Source: Collinsella aerofaciens
GTDB taxonomy: Bacteria > Actinomycetota > Coriobacteriia > Coriobacteriales > Coriobacteriaceae
Length of the DNA: 64,000 bases
Assembly: GCF_002736145.1 (NCBI RefSeq)
Contig: NZ_CP024160.1
Span: 2,108,001 to 2,172,000, forward strand
Reading direction: 5' to 3'
The notes below the pieces were generated by a model, which did not search any database, was not told the origin of the DNA, and worked only from the letters and a program-made list of their open reading frames with translations. Positions 30,905 to 40,790 of this stretch are shown here, in pieces (position 1 is the first letter of the stretch; every line of letters begins with the position of its first letter). The position numbers were made by a program, and so were the translations under genes.

Positions 30905-32218
30905 ATGCAGGCACAGAAGGCGGAGGGAACCCGCGACCTTATCGGCGCCGAGATGCGCGCCTGGCAAAAGATGCAGCAGATTGCGGCCGGCGTATTCGAG
31001 CCGTTTGGCTTTAAGCCCATCGAGACACCCGCGATCGAGCAGGTGGACGTCTTTGTCCACGGCATCGGCCAGTCGACCGACGTTGTGCGCAAGGAGATGT
31101 TCCGCGTCTTTAGCGGCGCCAACCTGGAACGCGTCTTTGCTGAGGGCACCGACACCAAGCTCAAGCCCAAGCAGCGCCTGGCGCTTCGTCCCGAGGGCAC
31201 GGCCGGTGTGGTGCGCGCCGTCGTGGAGAACAACCTGGTGCCCCAGGGCTCCACGCCGTTTAAGGCTTACTACGCCGAGGCCATGTTCCGCGGCGAGCGT
31301 CCCCAGAAGGGTCGCCTGCGCCAGTTCCACCAGGTGGGCATCGAGTGGCTCGGCGCTCCCGATCCGGCTGCCGACGCCGAGTGCATTATCATGCTTATGG
31401 AGTTCTACAAGCGCCTGGGCTTCGATCTGTCCAAGCTTCGCCTGCTTATTAACTCGATGGGCGATGCGCAGTGCCGTCCGGCATACCGCGAGCAGGTCAA
31501 GCAGTTTATCCTCGATCACGCCGACGAGATGTGCGACGAGTGCCGCGAGCGCGCCGAGCTCAACCCGCTGCGCGCCTTCGACTGCAAGAACGACCACTGC
31601 CGCGAGATCATGGCCGACGCCCCGCTGATGGGCGACAACTTGTGCGACGAGTGCCGCGAGCACTACGAGCAGGTCAAGCGCTATCTGGATGCGGCGGGTA
31701 TCGAGTATGTCGAGGACCCCACCTTGGTGCGCGGCCTGGACTACTACACTCGTACCGTCTTTGAGGTCGAGGCTCCCGGCGCCGGCGTCGGCTCCATTGG
31801 TGGCGGCGGTCGCTATGACGGCTTGGTCGAGCTCGAGGGTGGCAAGCCCACGGCAGGCGTCGGCTTCGCCGTCGGTTTTGAGCGTGCGCTGCTGGCCCTT
31901 CAGGCATTTGGTAACGACCTGGGTGCCGAGGAGGCCCCGTGCGTCTACGTCGCCAATGCCGGCAAGGAGCTGCGCCAGAACGTCTTTGCCATCACGCAGG
32001 AGCTTCGCGCCGCAGGCATCGTGACCGAGGCCGACTACCAGGGTCGTTCGCTCAAGGCCCAGTTTAAGCAGGCCGATAAGGTTGGCGCCAAGCTCATTTT
32101 GGTCCTGGGTGGCGACGAGCTTGCTGCCGGCAAGGTCAAGGTGCGCGACATGGAGAGCCATGACGAGGTGCTGGTCGATTTGGCCAACGTTGTCGAGGCG
32201 GTTCGCGAGCGCCTGTAG
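30905..32218 (+). CDS. hisS: Histidyl-tRNA synthetase
   Basis: A 437-residue class II synthetase. Motif 2 is RPEGTAGVVRAV ... AMFRGERPQKGRLRQFHQ, the histidine motif A is GLDYYTRTVFE, and the C-terminal anticodon-binding domain ends VEAVRERL. The insertion domain has two CDECRE motifs and other Cys residues (about residues 209-255) that may bind zinc. ATG 30905 follows AAAGG at 30891-30895. A TATAAT at 30857 supports an own promoter. Confidence 0.95.
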   Translation: MQAQKAEGTRDLIGAEMRAWQKMQQIAAGVFEPFGFKPIETPAIEQVDVFVHGIGQSTDVVRKEMFRVFSGANLERVFAEGTDTKLKPKQRLALRPEGTAGVVRAVVENNLVPQGSTPFKAYYAEAMFRGERPQKGRLRQFHQVGIEWLGAPDPAADAECIIMLMEFYKRLGFDLSKLRLLINSMGDAQCRPAYREQVKQFILDHADEMCDECRERAELNPLRAFDCKNDHCREIMADAPLMGDNLCDECREHYEQVKRYLDAAGIEYVEDPTLVRGLDYYTRTVFEVEAPGAGVGSIGGGGRYDGLVELEGGKPTAGVGFAVGFERALLALQAFGNDLGAEEAPCVYVANAGKELRQNVFAITQELRAAGIVTEADYQGRSLKAQFKQADKVGAKLILVLGGDELAAGKVKVRDMESHDEVLVDLANVVEAVRERL

Positions 32219-32475
32219 CGCATTATTTTGAGCTGCGGACCCGCTTGAGTGTCCCGTCCATTGCGAGCGATTGTTACGGGGGTGTTTCGCATTTATGCGG
32301 AATGCCCCCGTTTGTGTATGCCGTCCACCGAGAAATACGACCATTTAGAGCAAAAACCCTTGCAATGCAGAAAATACTTTTGTGTGGTAAAGCGCAATCA
32401 GTGTCGAAAGTATTTCTCAAGCGCCTATAATGAATACCGCATGTTACGTGCATAGAAGGAGGAATGGGAGGAAAC

Positions 32476-35289
32476 GTGGCTGAGAACCTAAGCAACCAGT
32501 CTGTACCCGAAGCCGCGGCGCGCGTCGCTGCCGTGGTCAACCGCCTCGTTAACCGAATCGGCTCGAATGCCGAGTCCAGGGAGCGTCTCGCCGAGATCGA
32601 GATCCCCGAGGAGCTGCGCGATAATCTGGCGCTGTTCCTGCGCCTGGAGCGCCGTGTGCTTAGCGAGTATGATCCCGAGATCGCGGACCTGTTCGACAAG
32701 ATTCTGTCGGCAGAAATCGTGGCCAATGCCGGCAACCCCGGTAGCCGTGCCGCTGACGAGGCCGTCGACGAGCAGGGCGTGCCCACCGCCGACGAGCCCA
32801 CCGCCGTGGCGTTTCGCGAGGTCGTCGATCTGATCGACAGCCTGCCGCTCGATAAGCAGCAGGTTATCGTCCGCGCCTTTACGAGCTTCTTCCACCTGGC
32901 AAACCTGTCGGAGGAGAACTACCGTGTGGCGCAGCTGCGCGAGCGCGAGGCCGGTGCGTCGACCGATACCGAGGTCGATCCCGCCAACGAGCTCACCGTC
33001 GCCTATCACCAGCTGGTGAATGAGCTGGGCGTCGAGGGCGCCAACGAGCTGCTCGGCAAGCTTGAGTTCCATCCCGTTTTTACCGCGCATCCCACTGAGG
33101 CCCGCCGCAAGGCCGTCGAGGGCAAGATTCGCCGTATCTCCAACCTGCTGGAGGAGCGTCCGCGTCTGGGCGGCTCCGACCTGGTGGAGAACGAGCGCCA
33201 TATGCTGCAGGAGATTGACGCCTTGGTGCGTACGAGCCCCATCGCGCTCAAGAAGCCCACGCCGGTCGAGGAAGCCGATACCATCATCGACATCTTCGAT
33301 AACACGCTGTTCGACGTCATCCCCGTTATCTATCGTCGTTTTGACGACTGGGTGCTGGGCGACAAGGCCGGCACCGTGCCGCCGCTGTGCCCGGCGTTCT
33401 TCCATCCCGGCAGCTGGATCGGTTCCGACCGCGACGGCAACCCCAACGTCACCGCCAAGGTGAGCCGTGAGGTCGCCGCCAAGTACTTCACCCATATGGT
33501 GCTCAAGCTCGAGGACAAGTGCCGCCGCATCGGCCGCAACCTCACGCTCGAGGCCACCTACAGCAAGCCGTCTGCCGAGCTCATCAACCTGTGGAACCAT
33601 CAGGTCGAGATGAGCACCCAGTACACCGCACGTGCTGAACTGATCTCCGAGCACGAGCCGCATCGCGCCGTCATGCTCGTCATGGCAGACCGACTCAACG
33701 CTACTGTCCGTCGCATCACCGACACCATGTACCACAGCGCCGATGAGTTCCTGGAGGACCTGCGCGTCGTCCAACGCTCGCTGGCCGCTTGCGGTGCCGT
33801 CCGTGCTGCCTACGGCCCGGTCCAGACCATCATCTGGCAGGTCGAGTCCTTCGGCTTCCACATGGTCGAGATGGAGTTCCGTCAGCACTCCGTGGTGCAC
33901 GCCCGCGCCCTCAAGGATATCCACGAGAACGGTATCCATGGCGACCTGCAGCCCATGACGCGCGAGGTCATCGATACCTTCCGTGCTATCGGCTCCATCC
34001 AAAAGCGTTACGGCAAGAAGATGGCGCACCGCTACATCATCTCGTTCACCAAGAGCGCCCAGCATGTGGCCGACGTCTTTGAGCTTGCCCACCTGTCCTT
34101 TGCACACGAGGAGGATGTCCCCGAGCTCGACGTGATCCCGCTGTTCGAGCAGCTCGAGGATCTCGAGGGCTGCGTCGACGTGCTCGACCAGATGCTTACA
34201 CTGCCCGTGGTGCAAAAGCGCCTTGCCCAGACCAACCGCCGCATGGAGGTCATGCTGGGCTACTCCGACTCCTCCAAGGATGCCGGTCCTACCACGGCCA
34301 TGCTCGCGCTGCACTCCGCGCAGGAGCGCATTGCCAAGTGGGCCGAGAAGAACGATATCGACCTGGTGCTCATGCACGGTCGCGGCGGTGCCGTGGGCCG
34401 TGGCGGCGGCCCGGCCAACAAGGCCGTGCTGGCGCAGCCCAAGGGTTCGGTCAACTGCTTCTTTAAGCTCACCGAGCAGGGCGAGGTCATCTTTGCCCGT
34501 TACGGCAACCGCACGCTGGCCCAGCGCCATGTTGAGTCCGTTGCCGCCGCAACGCTTTTGCAGTCGGCCCCGAGTGTCGAGAAGACCAACACCGAGACCA
34601 CGCAGAAGTTCTGGGATATGGCCGACAAGCTCAACGCCGCAAGCCACGAGCGCTATCTGGACCTGCTGAACACCGAGGACTTTACGCCGTGGTTCTCGAC
34701 CGTGACGCCGCTGACCGAGGTCGGTCTGCTGCCGATCGGCTCGCGCCCGGCCAAGCGCGGCCTGGGTGCCAAGTCGCTCGACGACCTGCGTACCATTCCG
34801 TGGATCTTCAGCTGGAGCCAGGCACGCATTAACCTGGCCGCTTGGTACGGCCTGGGCACCGCCTGCGAGCAGCTGGGCGATCTTGACCAGCTCAAGGCTG
34901 CCTACCAGGAGTGGCCGTTCTTCCGCACCTTTATCGACAACATCGAGATGTCGATCGCTAAGACCGATCAGCGCATCGCCAAGATGTACCTGCACCTGGG
35001 CGATCGCCAGGATCTGTCCGAGAAGGTCTTCACCGAGATGCAGCTCACCCGTAAGTGGGTCCTTGCCATCGTCGGTGACGAGTGGCCGCTGCAGCGTCGC
35101 CGCGTGCTTGGCTGCGCTGTCCGCGTGCGCAACCCCTACGTCGACGCCCTGTCCATCGCCCAGGTCCGCGCTCTTCGCGAGGTGCGTATGAACCAGGACG
35201 AGATGGCGGAGGAGAAGAAGGCCGAGTACATGAGCCTGATTCTTTCGACTGTGACCGGCGTCTCGGCAGGTTTGCAGAACACGGGGTAA
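32476..35289 (+). CDS. ppc: Phosphoenolpyruvate carboxylase
   Basis: A 937-residue enzyme from GTG 32476, or 941 from ATG 32464. GGGAGG sits before the GTG, while the ATG is only one base from its AGGAGG. Catalytic and binding motifs are all present: FTAHPTEARRK (His), GSDRDGNPNVT, LGYSDSSKDAG, the mobile loop GRGGAVGRGGGP, and the C-terminal QNTG. It fixes bicarbonate on phosphoenolpyruvate to form oxaloacetate, feeding succinate or aspartate formation in an anaerobe. A nested hairpin element follows. Confidence 0.96.
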   Translation: MAENLSNQSVPEAAARVAAVVNRLVNRIGSNAESRERLAEIEIPEELRDNLALFLRLERRVLSEYDPEIADLFDKILSAEIVANAGNPGSRAADEAVDEQGVPTADEPTAVAFREVVDLIDSLPLDKQQVIVRAFTSFFHLANLSEENYRVAQLREREAGASTDTEVDPANELTVAYHQLVNELGVEGANELLGKLEFHPVFTAHPTEARRKAVEGKIRRISNLLEERPRLGGSDLVENERHMLQEIDALVRTSPIALKKPTPVEEADTIIDIFDNTLFDVIPVIYRRFDDWVLGDKAGTVPPLCPAFFHPGSWIGSDRDGNPNVTAKVSREVAAKYFTHMVLKLEDKCRRIGRNLTLEATYSKPSAELINLWNHQVEMSTQYTARAELISEHEPHRAVMLVMADRLNATVRRITDTMYHSADEFLEDLRVVQRSLAACGAVRAAYGPVQTIIWQVESFGFHMVEMEFRQHSVVHARALKDIHENGIHGDLQPMTREVIDTFRAIGSIQKRYGKKMAHRYIISFTKSAQHVADVFELAHLSFAHEEDVPELDVIPLFEQLEDLEGCVDVLDQMLTLPVVQKRLAQTNRRMEVMLGYSDSSKDAGPTTAMLALHSAQERIAKWAEKNDIDLVLMHGRGGAVGRGGGPANKAVLAQPKGSVNCFFKLTEQGEVIFARYGNRTLAQRHVESVAAATLLQSAPSVEKTNTETTQKFWDMADKLNAASHERYLDLLNTEDFTPWFSTVTPLTEVGLLPIGSRPAKRGLGAKSLDDLRTIPWIFSWSQARINLAAWYGLGTACEQLGDLDQLKAAYQEWPFFRTFIDNIEMSIAKTDQRIAKMYLHLGDRQDLSEKVFTEMQLTRKWVLAIVGDEWPLQRRRVLGCAVRVRNPYVDALSIAQVRALREVRMNQDEMAEEKKAEYMSLILSTVTGVSAGLQNTG

Positions 35290-35310
35290 TCGATAGCCCT
35301 GTAGTCGTCC

Positions 35311-35437
35311 GGGTCCGCCATCAGCTTACTTTTAGGCACGTCCTCGGACATGCAAGAAGCCCTCGCTGCGCACTTCGTGCGGCGAGGGCTTCTTGCGTCC
35401 TGCGGAGTGTGCCTAAAAGTAAACTGATGGCGGGCCC
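35311..35437 (+). terminator. Nested hairpin element after ppc (type shared with 38128-38240)
   Basis: An outer stem of 29 bp joins 35311-35339 to 35409-35437 with one mismatch and one G-T pair. Inside, gcaagaagccctcgc (35352-35366) pairs with 35382-35396, and cgcac / gtgcg extends it around a TTC loop. The two junctions read gtcctcggacat (35340-35351) and gtcctgcggagt (35397-35408). The same junctions occur at 38151-38162 and 38206-38217 around different stems. It begins 22 bases after the ppc stop. Confidence 0.85.
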
Positions 35438-36040
35438 TGCGATGTCCGGTCTTCAGCGGATTGGCCGCTGGGTGAGGGTGGTGCTTGGGGCGACGTGCAA
35501 AAAACGGAGTTTTCAGCAGCCAAAGATTGATGCATAAGGCCATAGCCGGCTTTCGCTGCCTTTGTTGATGCTTTTGCACGACAATTGGGCCTTGGCGATG
35601 TCCATATATGGCTGGTTTCTCGCCGCATGCCATCCAGATGGGTCGAGTCATGAGGACTATCTACTTTTTGAAAGACTTTTGACACCAAAATCTTATCCCG
35701 CGATGCTGAATACTCGCAAAAATGCACGCTCCGGAGGGTACTACCCTGTTACGGCTAGAAATCCATGCGCCATTTTATGCAATTATTAACGCATTTATGC
35801 AAAATGCTTTACGTGCGTACGTCTTGGGGTAGATGTTTGCCTCGGCGCTGTGTAAGTCATCCTTTCTATTGTGTCTTTTACGGGCGGCCGCGGTCCCGTT
35901 TGGGATCGCGGTCGTTTTGTTGTGGGTCAAATATGAACGTTGTGTTAATGAGTCGGTGGACGGTGGTGTTTTTCGGTGAGCGGCGTATCCTTCCAACGGT
36001 TTATCTAGTGTGTCAGTTGAAAGGAAGAGGGCGCTCATCA
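35438..36040. other. Gene-free gap before larA with an inverted 25-base repeat pair
   Basis: No supportable gene lies in these 600 bases. Positions 35704-35728 carry a repeat (tgctgaatactcgcaaaaat...) that in reverse complement matches 48683-48707. Positions 35494-35518 carry a degenerate copy in the opposite orientation with the same ends (cgtgca, gagt, ttcagca). Further on, ggcggccgcggtcccg and its partial complement (cgggatcgcggtcg) near 35883-35918 form a weak hairpin. The larA reading frame extends back through 35765-36040, but that part is Cys/Arg-rich and unlike LarA. Confidence 0.65.
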
Positions 36041-37318
36041 TTGTTTGAATGTGAACTGCCGTTTGACCACAAGACGTTGCATCTGGAGCTCGAGGATAAG
36101 AACTTCGCGGGTGTGATGGAAGGTCATCAAAACGAGTTTAAGACTACAAAATCTCAGGAAGAGCTGGTAGAGGAGTCGCTTGCCAACCCTTATGGCTCAC
36201 CTTCGCTCGAGGAGCTTTGTGCTGGCAAGAAGGATATCGTCATCATTAGCTCCGATCATACGCGTCCCGTTCCCTCGCGTGTGACGATGCCTATTCTGCT
36301 GCATCACATCCATTCCGCTGCGCCCGAGGCTCGTGTGCGTATTTTGGTTGCTACGGGTATGCACCGTCCGTCGACGCACGAGGAGCTCGTCAATAAGTAT
36401 GGCGAGGAGATCGTTGCTAACGAGGAAATCGTTATGCACGTCGCGACTGACGACAGCATGATGAAAAAGATCGGCACCCTGCCTTCTGGTGGCGAGTGCA
36501 TCATCAACAAGATTGCCGCCGATTGCGATCTGCTGCTTGCCGAGGGCTTTATTGAGCCGCACTTCTTTGCCGGTTTCTCTGGCAGCCGCAAGTCCGTGCT
36601 GCCCGGCATCGCCAGCTACAAGACCATCATGTACAACCACAACGGTCAGTTTGTGAATGATTCCCACTCGCGTGCCGGCAACCTGTGCCACAACCACGTG
36701 AGCGAGGACATGTTTGCCGCCGCCGAGATGGCTCACCTTGCCTTTGTGCTTAACGTTGTGCTCAACGGCAAGCACGAGGTCATCGGCTCCTTTGCCGGCG
36801 ACATCCACAAGGCGCACGAGGCTGGTTGCGAGTTCGTGAAGAGCCTTGCCGGCGTTGAGCCCGTCGAGTGCGAGATTGCCATCACCACCAACGGCGGCTA
36901 CCCCCTCGACCAGAACATCTACCAGGCCGTGAAGGGCATGTGCGCTGCCGAGGCCACGCTTCCCGAGGGCGGCGTGATCATCGATGTCGCCGGTTGCGCC
37001 GACGGTCACGGTGGCGAGGGCTTCTATCACAACATCGCCGACAACGATCCGGCGGAGTTTGAGCGCGCTTGCATCGATCGTCCTAAGGACGAGACCCTGC
37101 CCGACCAGTGGACGAGCCAGATCTTTGCCCGCATCCTGGCGCATCACCCTGTGATCATGGTCACCGACCTGTGCGATCACCAGATGCTCAAGGATATGCA
37201 CATGACGCCGGTCAACACTATCGAGGAGGCGCTCAAGCTCGCCTTTGAGATGAAGGGTGCCGATGCCAAGGTAGCCGTTATTCCCGATGGCCTGGGCGTT
37301 GTCGTCGCGCAGCGCTAG
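36041..37318 (+). CDS. larA: Nickel-dependent lactate racemase family protein LarA
   Basis: The family interconverts L- and D-lactate (or other 2-hydroxy acids) with a nickel-pincer nucleotide. I place the start at TTG 36041, behind AGGAAGAGG, giving 425 residues. With this start the key residues fall at the positions known for the Lactobacillus plantarum enzyme: His108 (GMHRPST), His174 (FIEPHFF), Lys184 (GSRKSVLPG) and His200 (MYNHNG). This agreement in number supports both identity and start. The frame is open upstream to 35765, but that part does not resemble the family. A LarD-like channel gene follows. Other LarA family members act on other substrates, so lactate is likely but not certain. 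Confidence 0.9.
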   Translation: MFECELPFDHKTLHLELEDKNFAGVMEGHQNEFKTTKSQEELVEESLANPYGSPSLEELCAGKKDIVIISSDHTRPVPSRVTMPILLHHIHSAAPEARVRILVATGMHRPSTHEELVNKYGEEIVANEEIVMHVATDDSMMKKIGTLPSGGECIINKIAADCDLLLAEGFIEPHFFAGFSGSRKSVLPGIASYKTIMYNHNGQFVNDSHSRAGNLCHNHVSEDMFAAAEMAHLAFVLNVVLNGKHEVIGSFAGDIHKAHEAGCEFVKSLAGVEPVECEIAITTNGGYPLDQNIYQAVKGMCAAEATLPEGGVIIDVAGCADGHGGEGFYHNIADNDPAEFERACIDRPKDETLPDQWTSQIFARILAHHPVIMVTDLCDHQMLKDMHMTPVNTIEEALKLAFEMKGADAKVAVIPDGLGVVVAQR

Positions 37319-37367
37319 TGCGCGGCCTAAACGAATCGTTTATAACCGACAAGAAAGATAAGGTTTT

Positions 37368-38099
37368 ATGCTTACCAAACTCCTCTGCGAATTCGGCGCA
37401 ACGGCCCTCATGATCATCTTTGGCGTGGGCGTGCACTGCGATACGGTGCTTAAGGGCACCAAGTATCAGGGCTCCGGCCACATGTTTGCCATTACTACTT
37501 GGTCTTTTGGCATCTCGGTCTGCCTGTTTGTCTTTGGCGGCGCCGTGTGCATGAACCCGGCTATGGTTCTTGCGCAGTGCATCGTCGGCCTGGTACCGTG
37601 GAGCAGCTGCATCCCCTTCATGATTGCCGATATGCTCGGCGGCTTTGTGGGTGCCGTAATCGCTTGGTTGATGTATGCCGATGAGTTCAAGGCTTCCGAG
37701 GGCGTCGTCGACCCCATTGCTCAGCGCAACATCTTCTCGACCAACCCCACCACCGAGGGCACGAACTATGCTCGTAACTTCTTCTGCGAGGCTATCTGCA
37801 CCTTTGTGTTCATCAGCGCTATCCTCGCTGCCGCTAGCCGCGCCGGCGAGAACGTTCTGATGCTCGCAATTTGCGTCGGCCTGATCGTTTGGGCCGTTGG
37901 CATGGGCATGGGCGGCATCACCGGCTTCGCCATGAACCAGGCTCGTGACCTTGGTCCTCGCATGGCCTATCAGGTACTGCCGATCAAGAACAAGGCTGAC
38001 AACAACTGGAAGTACGGCCTGCTCGTTCCTGGCATCGCTCCGTTTGTCGGTGCTATCTTGGCTGCACTGTTTGTGCATGGTTTCTTGGGCATGTTCTAG
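37368..38099 (+). CDS. MIP-family channel, probable lactic acid channel (LarD-like)
   Basis: A 243-residue protein with six spans. The first half-helix motif is NPA (CMNPAMVLAQ), and the second reads NQARDLGPR where NPA is expected; the codons are AAC CAG GCT. Aquaglyceroporins with NPARDLGPR and position beside larA are known as LarD, facilitating lactic acid passage. AAGATAAGG lies upstream of ATG 37368, 49 bases after larA, so cotranscription is likely. Confidence 0.83.
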   Translation: MLTKLLCEFGATALMIIFGVGVHCDTVLKGTKYQGSGHMFAITTWSFGISVCLFVFGGAVCMNPAMVLAQCIVGLVPWSSCIPFMIADMLGGFVGAVIAWLMYADEFKASEGVVDPIAQRNIFSTNPTTEGTNYARNFFCEAICTFVFISAILAAASRAGENVLMLAICVGLIVWAVGMGMGGITGFAMNQARDLGPRMAYQVLPIKNKADNNWKYGLLVPGIAPFVGAILAALFVHGFLGMF

Positions 38100-38127
38100 T
38101 CCAAGGCTACATAGGTTGTCCGCCGTC

Positions 38128-38240
38128 CGCATGGGGTAACTTCCCAGCGCGTCCTCGGACATGCAAAAAGGCTCGCTGCGCACTTCGTGCGGCGAGCCTT
38201 TTTGCGTCCTGCGGAATGCGATGGGAAGTTACCCCATGCG
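38128..38240 (+). terminator. Nested hairpin element after LarD-like gene (type shared with 35311-35437)
   Basis: A perfect 19-bp outer stem joins 38128-38146 (cgcatggggtaacttccca) to 38222-38240. The inner hairpin, 38163-38205, pairs gcaaaaaggctcgc with its complement and has the same cgcac-ttc-gtgcg tip as the ppc element. The junction sequences gtcctcggacat and gtcctgcgga are also shared. The stems differ in sequence from the ppc element but still pair. Confidence 0.87.
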
Positions 38241-38402
38241 ATCAGCTGCGGGATTTTAGTCGCGTTGGAACAAGCAACCCAACGTATATATTTGAATTGG
38301 GATGGGAGGGGCTTGTTGCTGTTGGGGGCGTTGAAGTGCGAGCGACACTTTGGGATGCGTGGCGCCCTGGGTTGGGGCGATGCTTTGGGATGAGCTTCTT
38401 AC
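38241..38402. other. Gap between convergent LarD-like and tetR genes
   Basis: Apart from the nested hairpin listed above, I see no gene or clear signal in these 162 bases. The sequence is G-rich on the plus strand, with gttggggcg-like stretches, and may be decayed DNA. Confidence 0.5.
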
Positions 38403-38942
38403 TTAGTTTAAGAGGGGTTTTATGGCTGATAGGTAGTCTTTGGCTACGTCCTCTTTTGGGGCTTGGAAGTTGTGCCAGGCCCACCATTGGACCATTCCTA
38501 CGAAGCTTGAGGCTATGTGGTGGAGGAGGAAGCTGCGGTCCATGGTGGCGGCGGGGCCGTTTGGGTCGGTAGGGACGGTTTCGGCTGCGCGCGACATGAT
38601 GGTCTTGCGGAGACAGTCGGCGAAGACGCGTGAGCCGGCGCCGGCTACGAGGGCTCGTACGCCCTGGCGGCACTCCCAGAGGTTGTTGAGGATATGCTCG
38701 ACCTGCACGCGTGGGTCGTCGAGCGGTGTGCCATCGTCGTCGAGGGCGTGGGTGCAGATGTCGCTCACGAGCTCAGCGAGCAGATCATCTTTGCTCTTGA
38801 AGAGGCCGTAGAACGTGGCCCGACCCACATGGGCGCGAGCGATGATGTCGCCGACGGTGATCTTGCCGTAGTCCTCTTCGCGCAGCAGCTCGGAGAACGC
38901 CGCAACGATGGCGGCGCGGCTTTTTGTCTTGCGGGCATCCAT
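38403..38942 (-). CDS. TetR-family transcriptional regulator
   Basis: A 179-residue protein with the N-terminal helix-turn-helix: TKSRAAIVAAFSELLREEDY, then ITVGDIIARAHVGRATFYGLF (residues about 5-48). The C-terminal ligand domain is of the YcdC/TetR_C type, ending WAWHNFQAPKEDV. Its ATG is two bases after the larC stop on the minus strand, so it is the third gene of larB-larC-tetR. A likely operator lies at 40722-40753 upstream of larB. It may sense lactate or nickel, which is speculation. Confidence 0.88.
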   Translation of the reverse strand: MDARKTKSRAAIVAAFSELLREEDYGKITVGDIIARAHVGRATFYGLFKSKDDLLAELVSDICTHALDDDGTPLDDPRVQVEHILNNLWECRQGVRALVAGAGSRVFADCLRKTIMSRAAETVPTDPNGPAATMDRSFLLHHIASSFVGMVQWWAWHNFQAPKEDVAKDYLSAIKPLLN

Positions 38943-38944
38943 GG

Positions 38945-39883
<939 letters not shown>

Positions 39884-39893
39884 GGAATGCTCC

Positions 39894-40676
39894 TTAACGG
39901 GCGCAGGGCGTGCCAGCGCTCAGATGATTGATAAGACTTGCCTGGTAGGCGGCGCCAAAGCCGTTGTCGATGTTGACGACCGAAACGCCGCTGGCGCAGG
40001 AGTTGAGCATGGCGAGCAGTGCGGCCACGCCGCCAAAGCTCGCGCCATAGCCCACGCTGGTGGGGACGGCGATGACCGGGCAGCTCACCAGACCGCCGAT
40101 AACGCTCGCCAGGGCGCCCTCCATGCCGGCGATGGCGATGACCACCTGCGCCTGAGCAAGTTCCTCGGCATGCGCGAGCAGGCGGTGCAGGCCGGCGACA
40201 CCTACGTCGTAGAGGCGGTCGACCTCGTTGCCATAGAATTCGGCCGTCAACGCGGCTTCTTCGGCGACGGGTAAGTCGCTCGTGCCGGCGCAGGCGACAA
40301 CGATGCGTCCGTTGCCGGTGGGGGAGGGCTTGCCGCCCACGAGGGCGAGCTGTGCGTCCGGGACATATCCCAGGTCGATGCCGTTGCCAAGAAGCTCAGC
40401 GGTGCGCGCGGCTTTTTCGGCATCCAGGCGCGTGACCAGGATGCGCTCCTGGCCGGCATCGCGCAGTGCTTCGATAATGGCGGCAATCTGATCGGCGGTT
40501 TTACCGGCCCCGTAGACAACCTCGCCGGCTCCCTGGCGCACCCCGCGCGAAAGATCGAGCTGCGCAAAGCCCAAATCGGCGGTCGGAGCCGTCTGGATGC
40601 GCGTGAGGGCGTCGGCAGGGGTGACTGCTCCGCCGGCAACATCGCTCAGCAATTGCTCAAGATCTCGCTTATCCAT
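39894..40676 (-). CDS. larB: Nickel-pincer cofactor biosynthesis protein LarB
   Basis: LarB carboxylates and hydrolyses nicotinic acid adenine dinucleotide, the first step of nickel-pincer cofactor synthesis. The 260-residue product has the family's C-terminal half, similar to PurE: IVVACAGTSDLPVAEEAA, then VVIAIAGMEGALASVIGGL, VPTSVGYGASFGG and NIDNGFGAAY. ATG at 40676 is chosen because AAGGGA precedes it; the frame continues to 40709. It is the first gene of larB-larC-tetR, ten bases before larC. The sulfur transferase gene larE is not in this window. Confidence 0.92.
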   Translation of the reverse strand: MDKRDLEQLLSDVAGGAVTPADALTRIQTAPTADLGFAQLDLSRGVRQGAGEVVYGAGKTADQIAAIIEALRDAGQERILVTRLDAEKAARTAELLGNGIDLGYVPDAQLALVGGKPSPTGNGRIVVACAGTSDLPVAEEAALTAEFYGNEVDRLYDVGVAGLHRLLAHAEELAQAQVVIAIAGMEGALASVIGGLVSCPVIAVPTSVGYGASFGGVAALLAMLNSCASGVSVVNIDNGFGAAYQASLINHLSAGTPCAR

Positions 40677-40721
40677 ATATGTTCCCTTCGACGGCGCAAA
40701 GTCTAGCACTCAAAGGGTATA

Positions 40722-40753
40722 TTTCCGAACACTAAGACAAAATTGTTCGGAAA
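40722..40753. promoter_or_regulatory. Inverted repeat upstream of larB, candidate operator
   Basis: TTTCCGAACA (40722-40731) and TGTTCGGAAA (40744-40753) form a perfect 10-bp inverted repeat with a 12-base spacer, 46 bases upstream of the larB start. The obvious candidate binder is the TetR protein encoded by the same operon. I did not see the same motif upstream of larA. Confidence 0.6.
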
Positions 40754-40790
40754 CTATAGGACAGACTGATTCAATTGTTAGACGGATCGA

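Noticed and set aside
35765..36040. N-terminal extension of larA by 92 codons
   Set aside because: The extra part is Cys/Arg-rich and unrelated to LarA; the TTG start at 36041 gives the family's residue numbering exactly.
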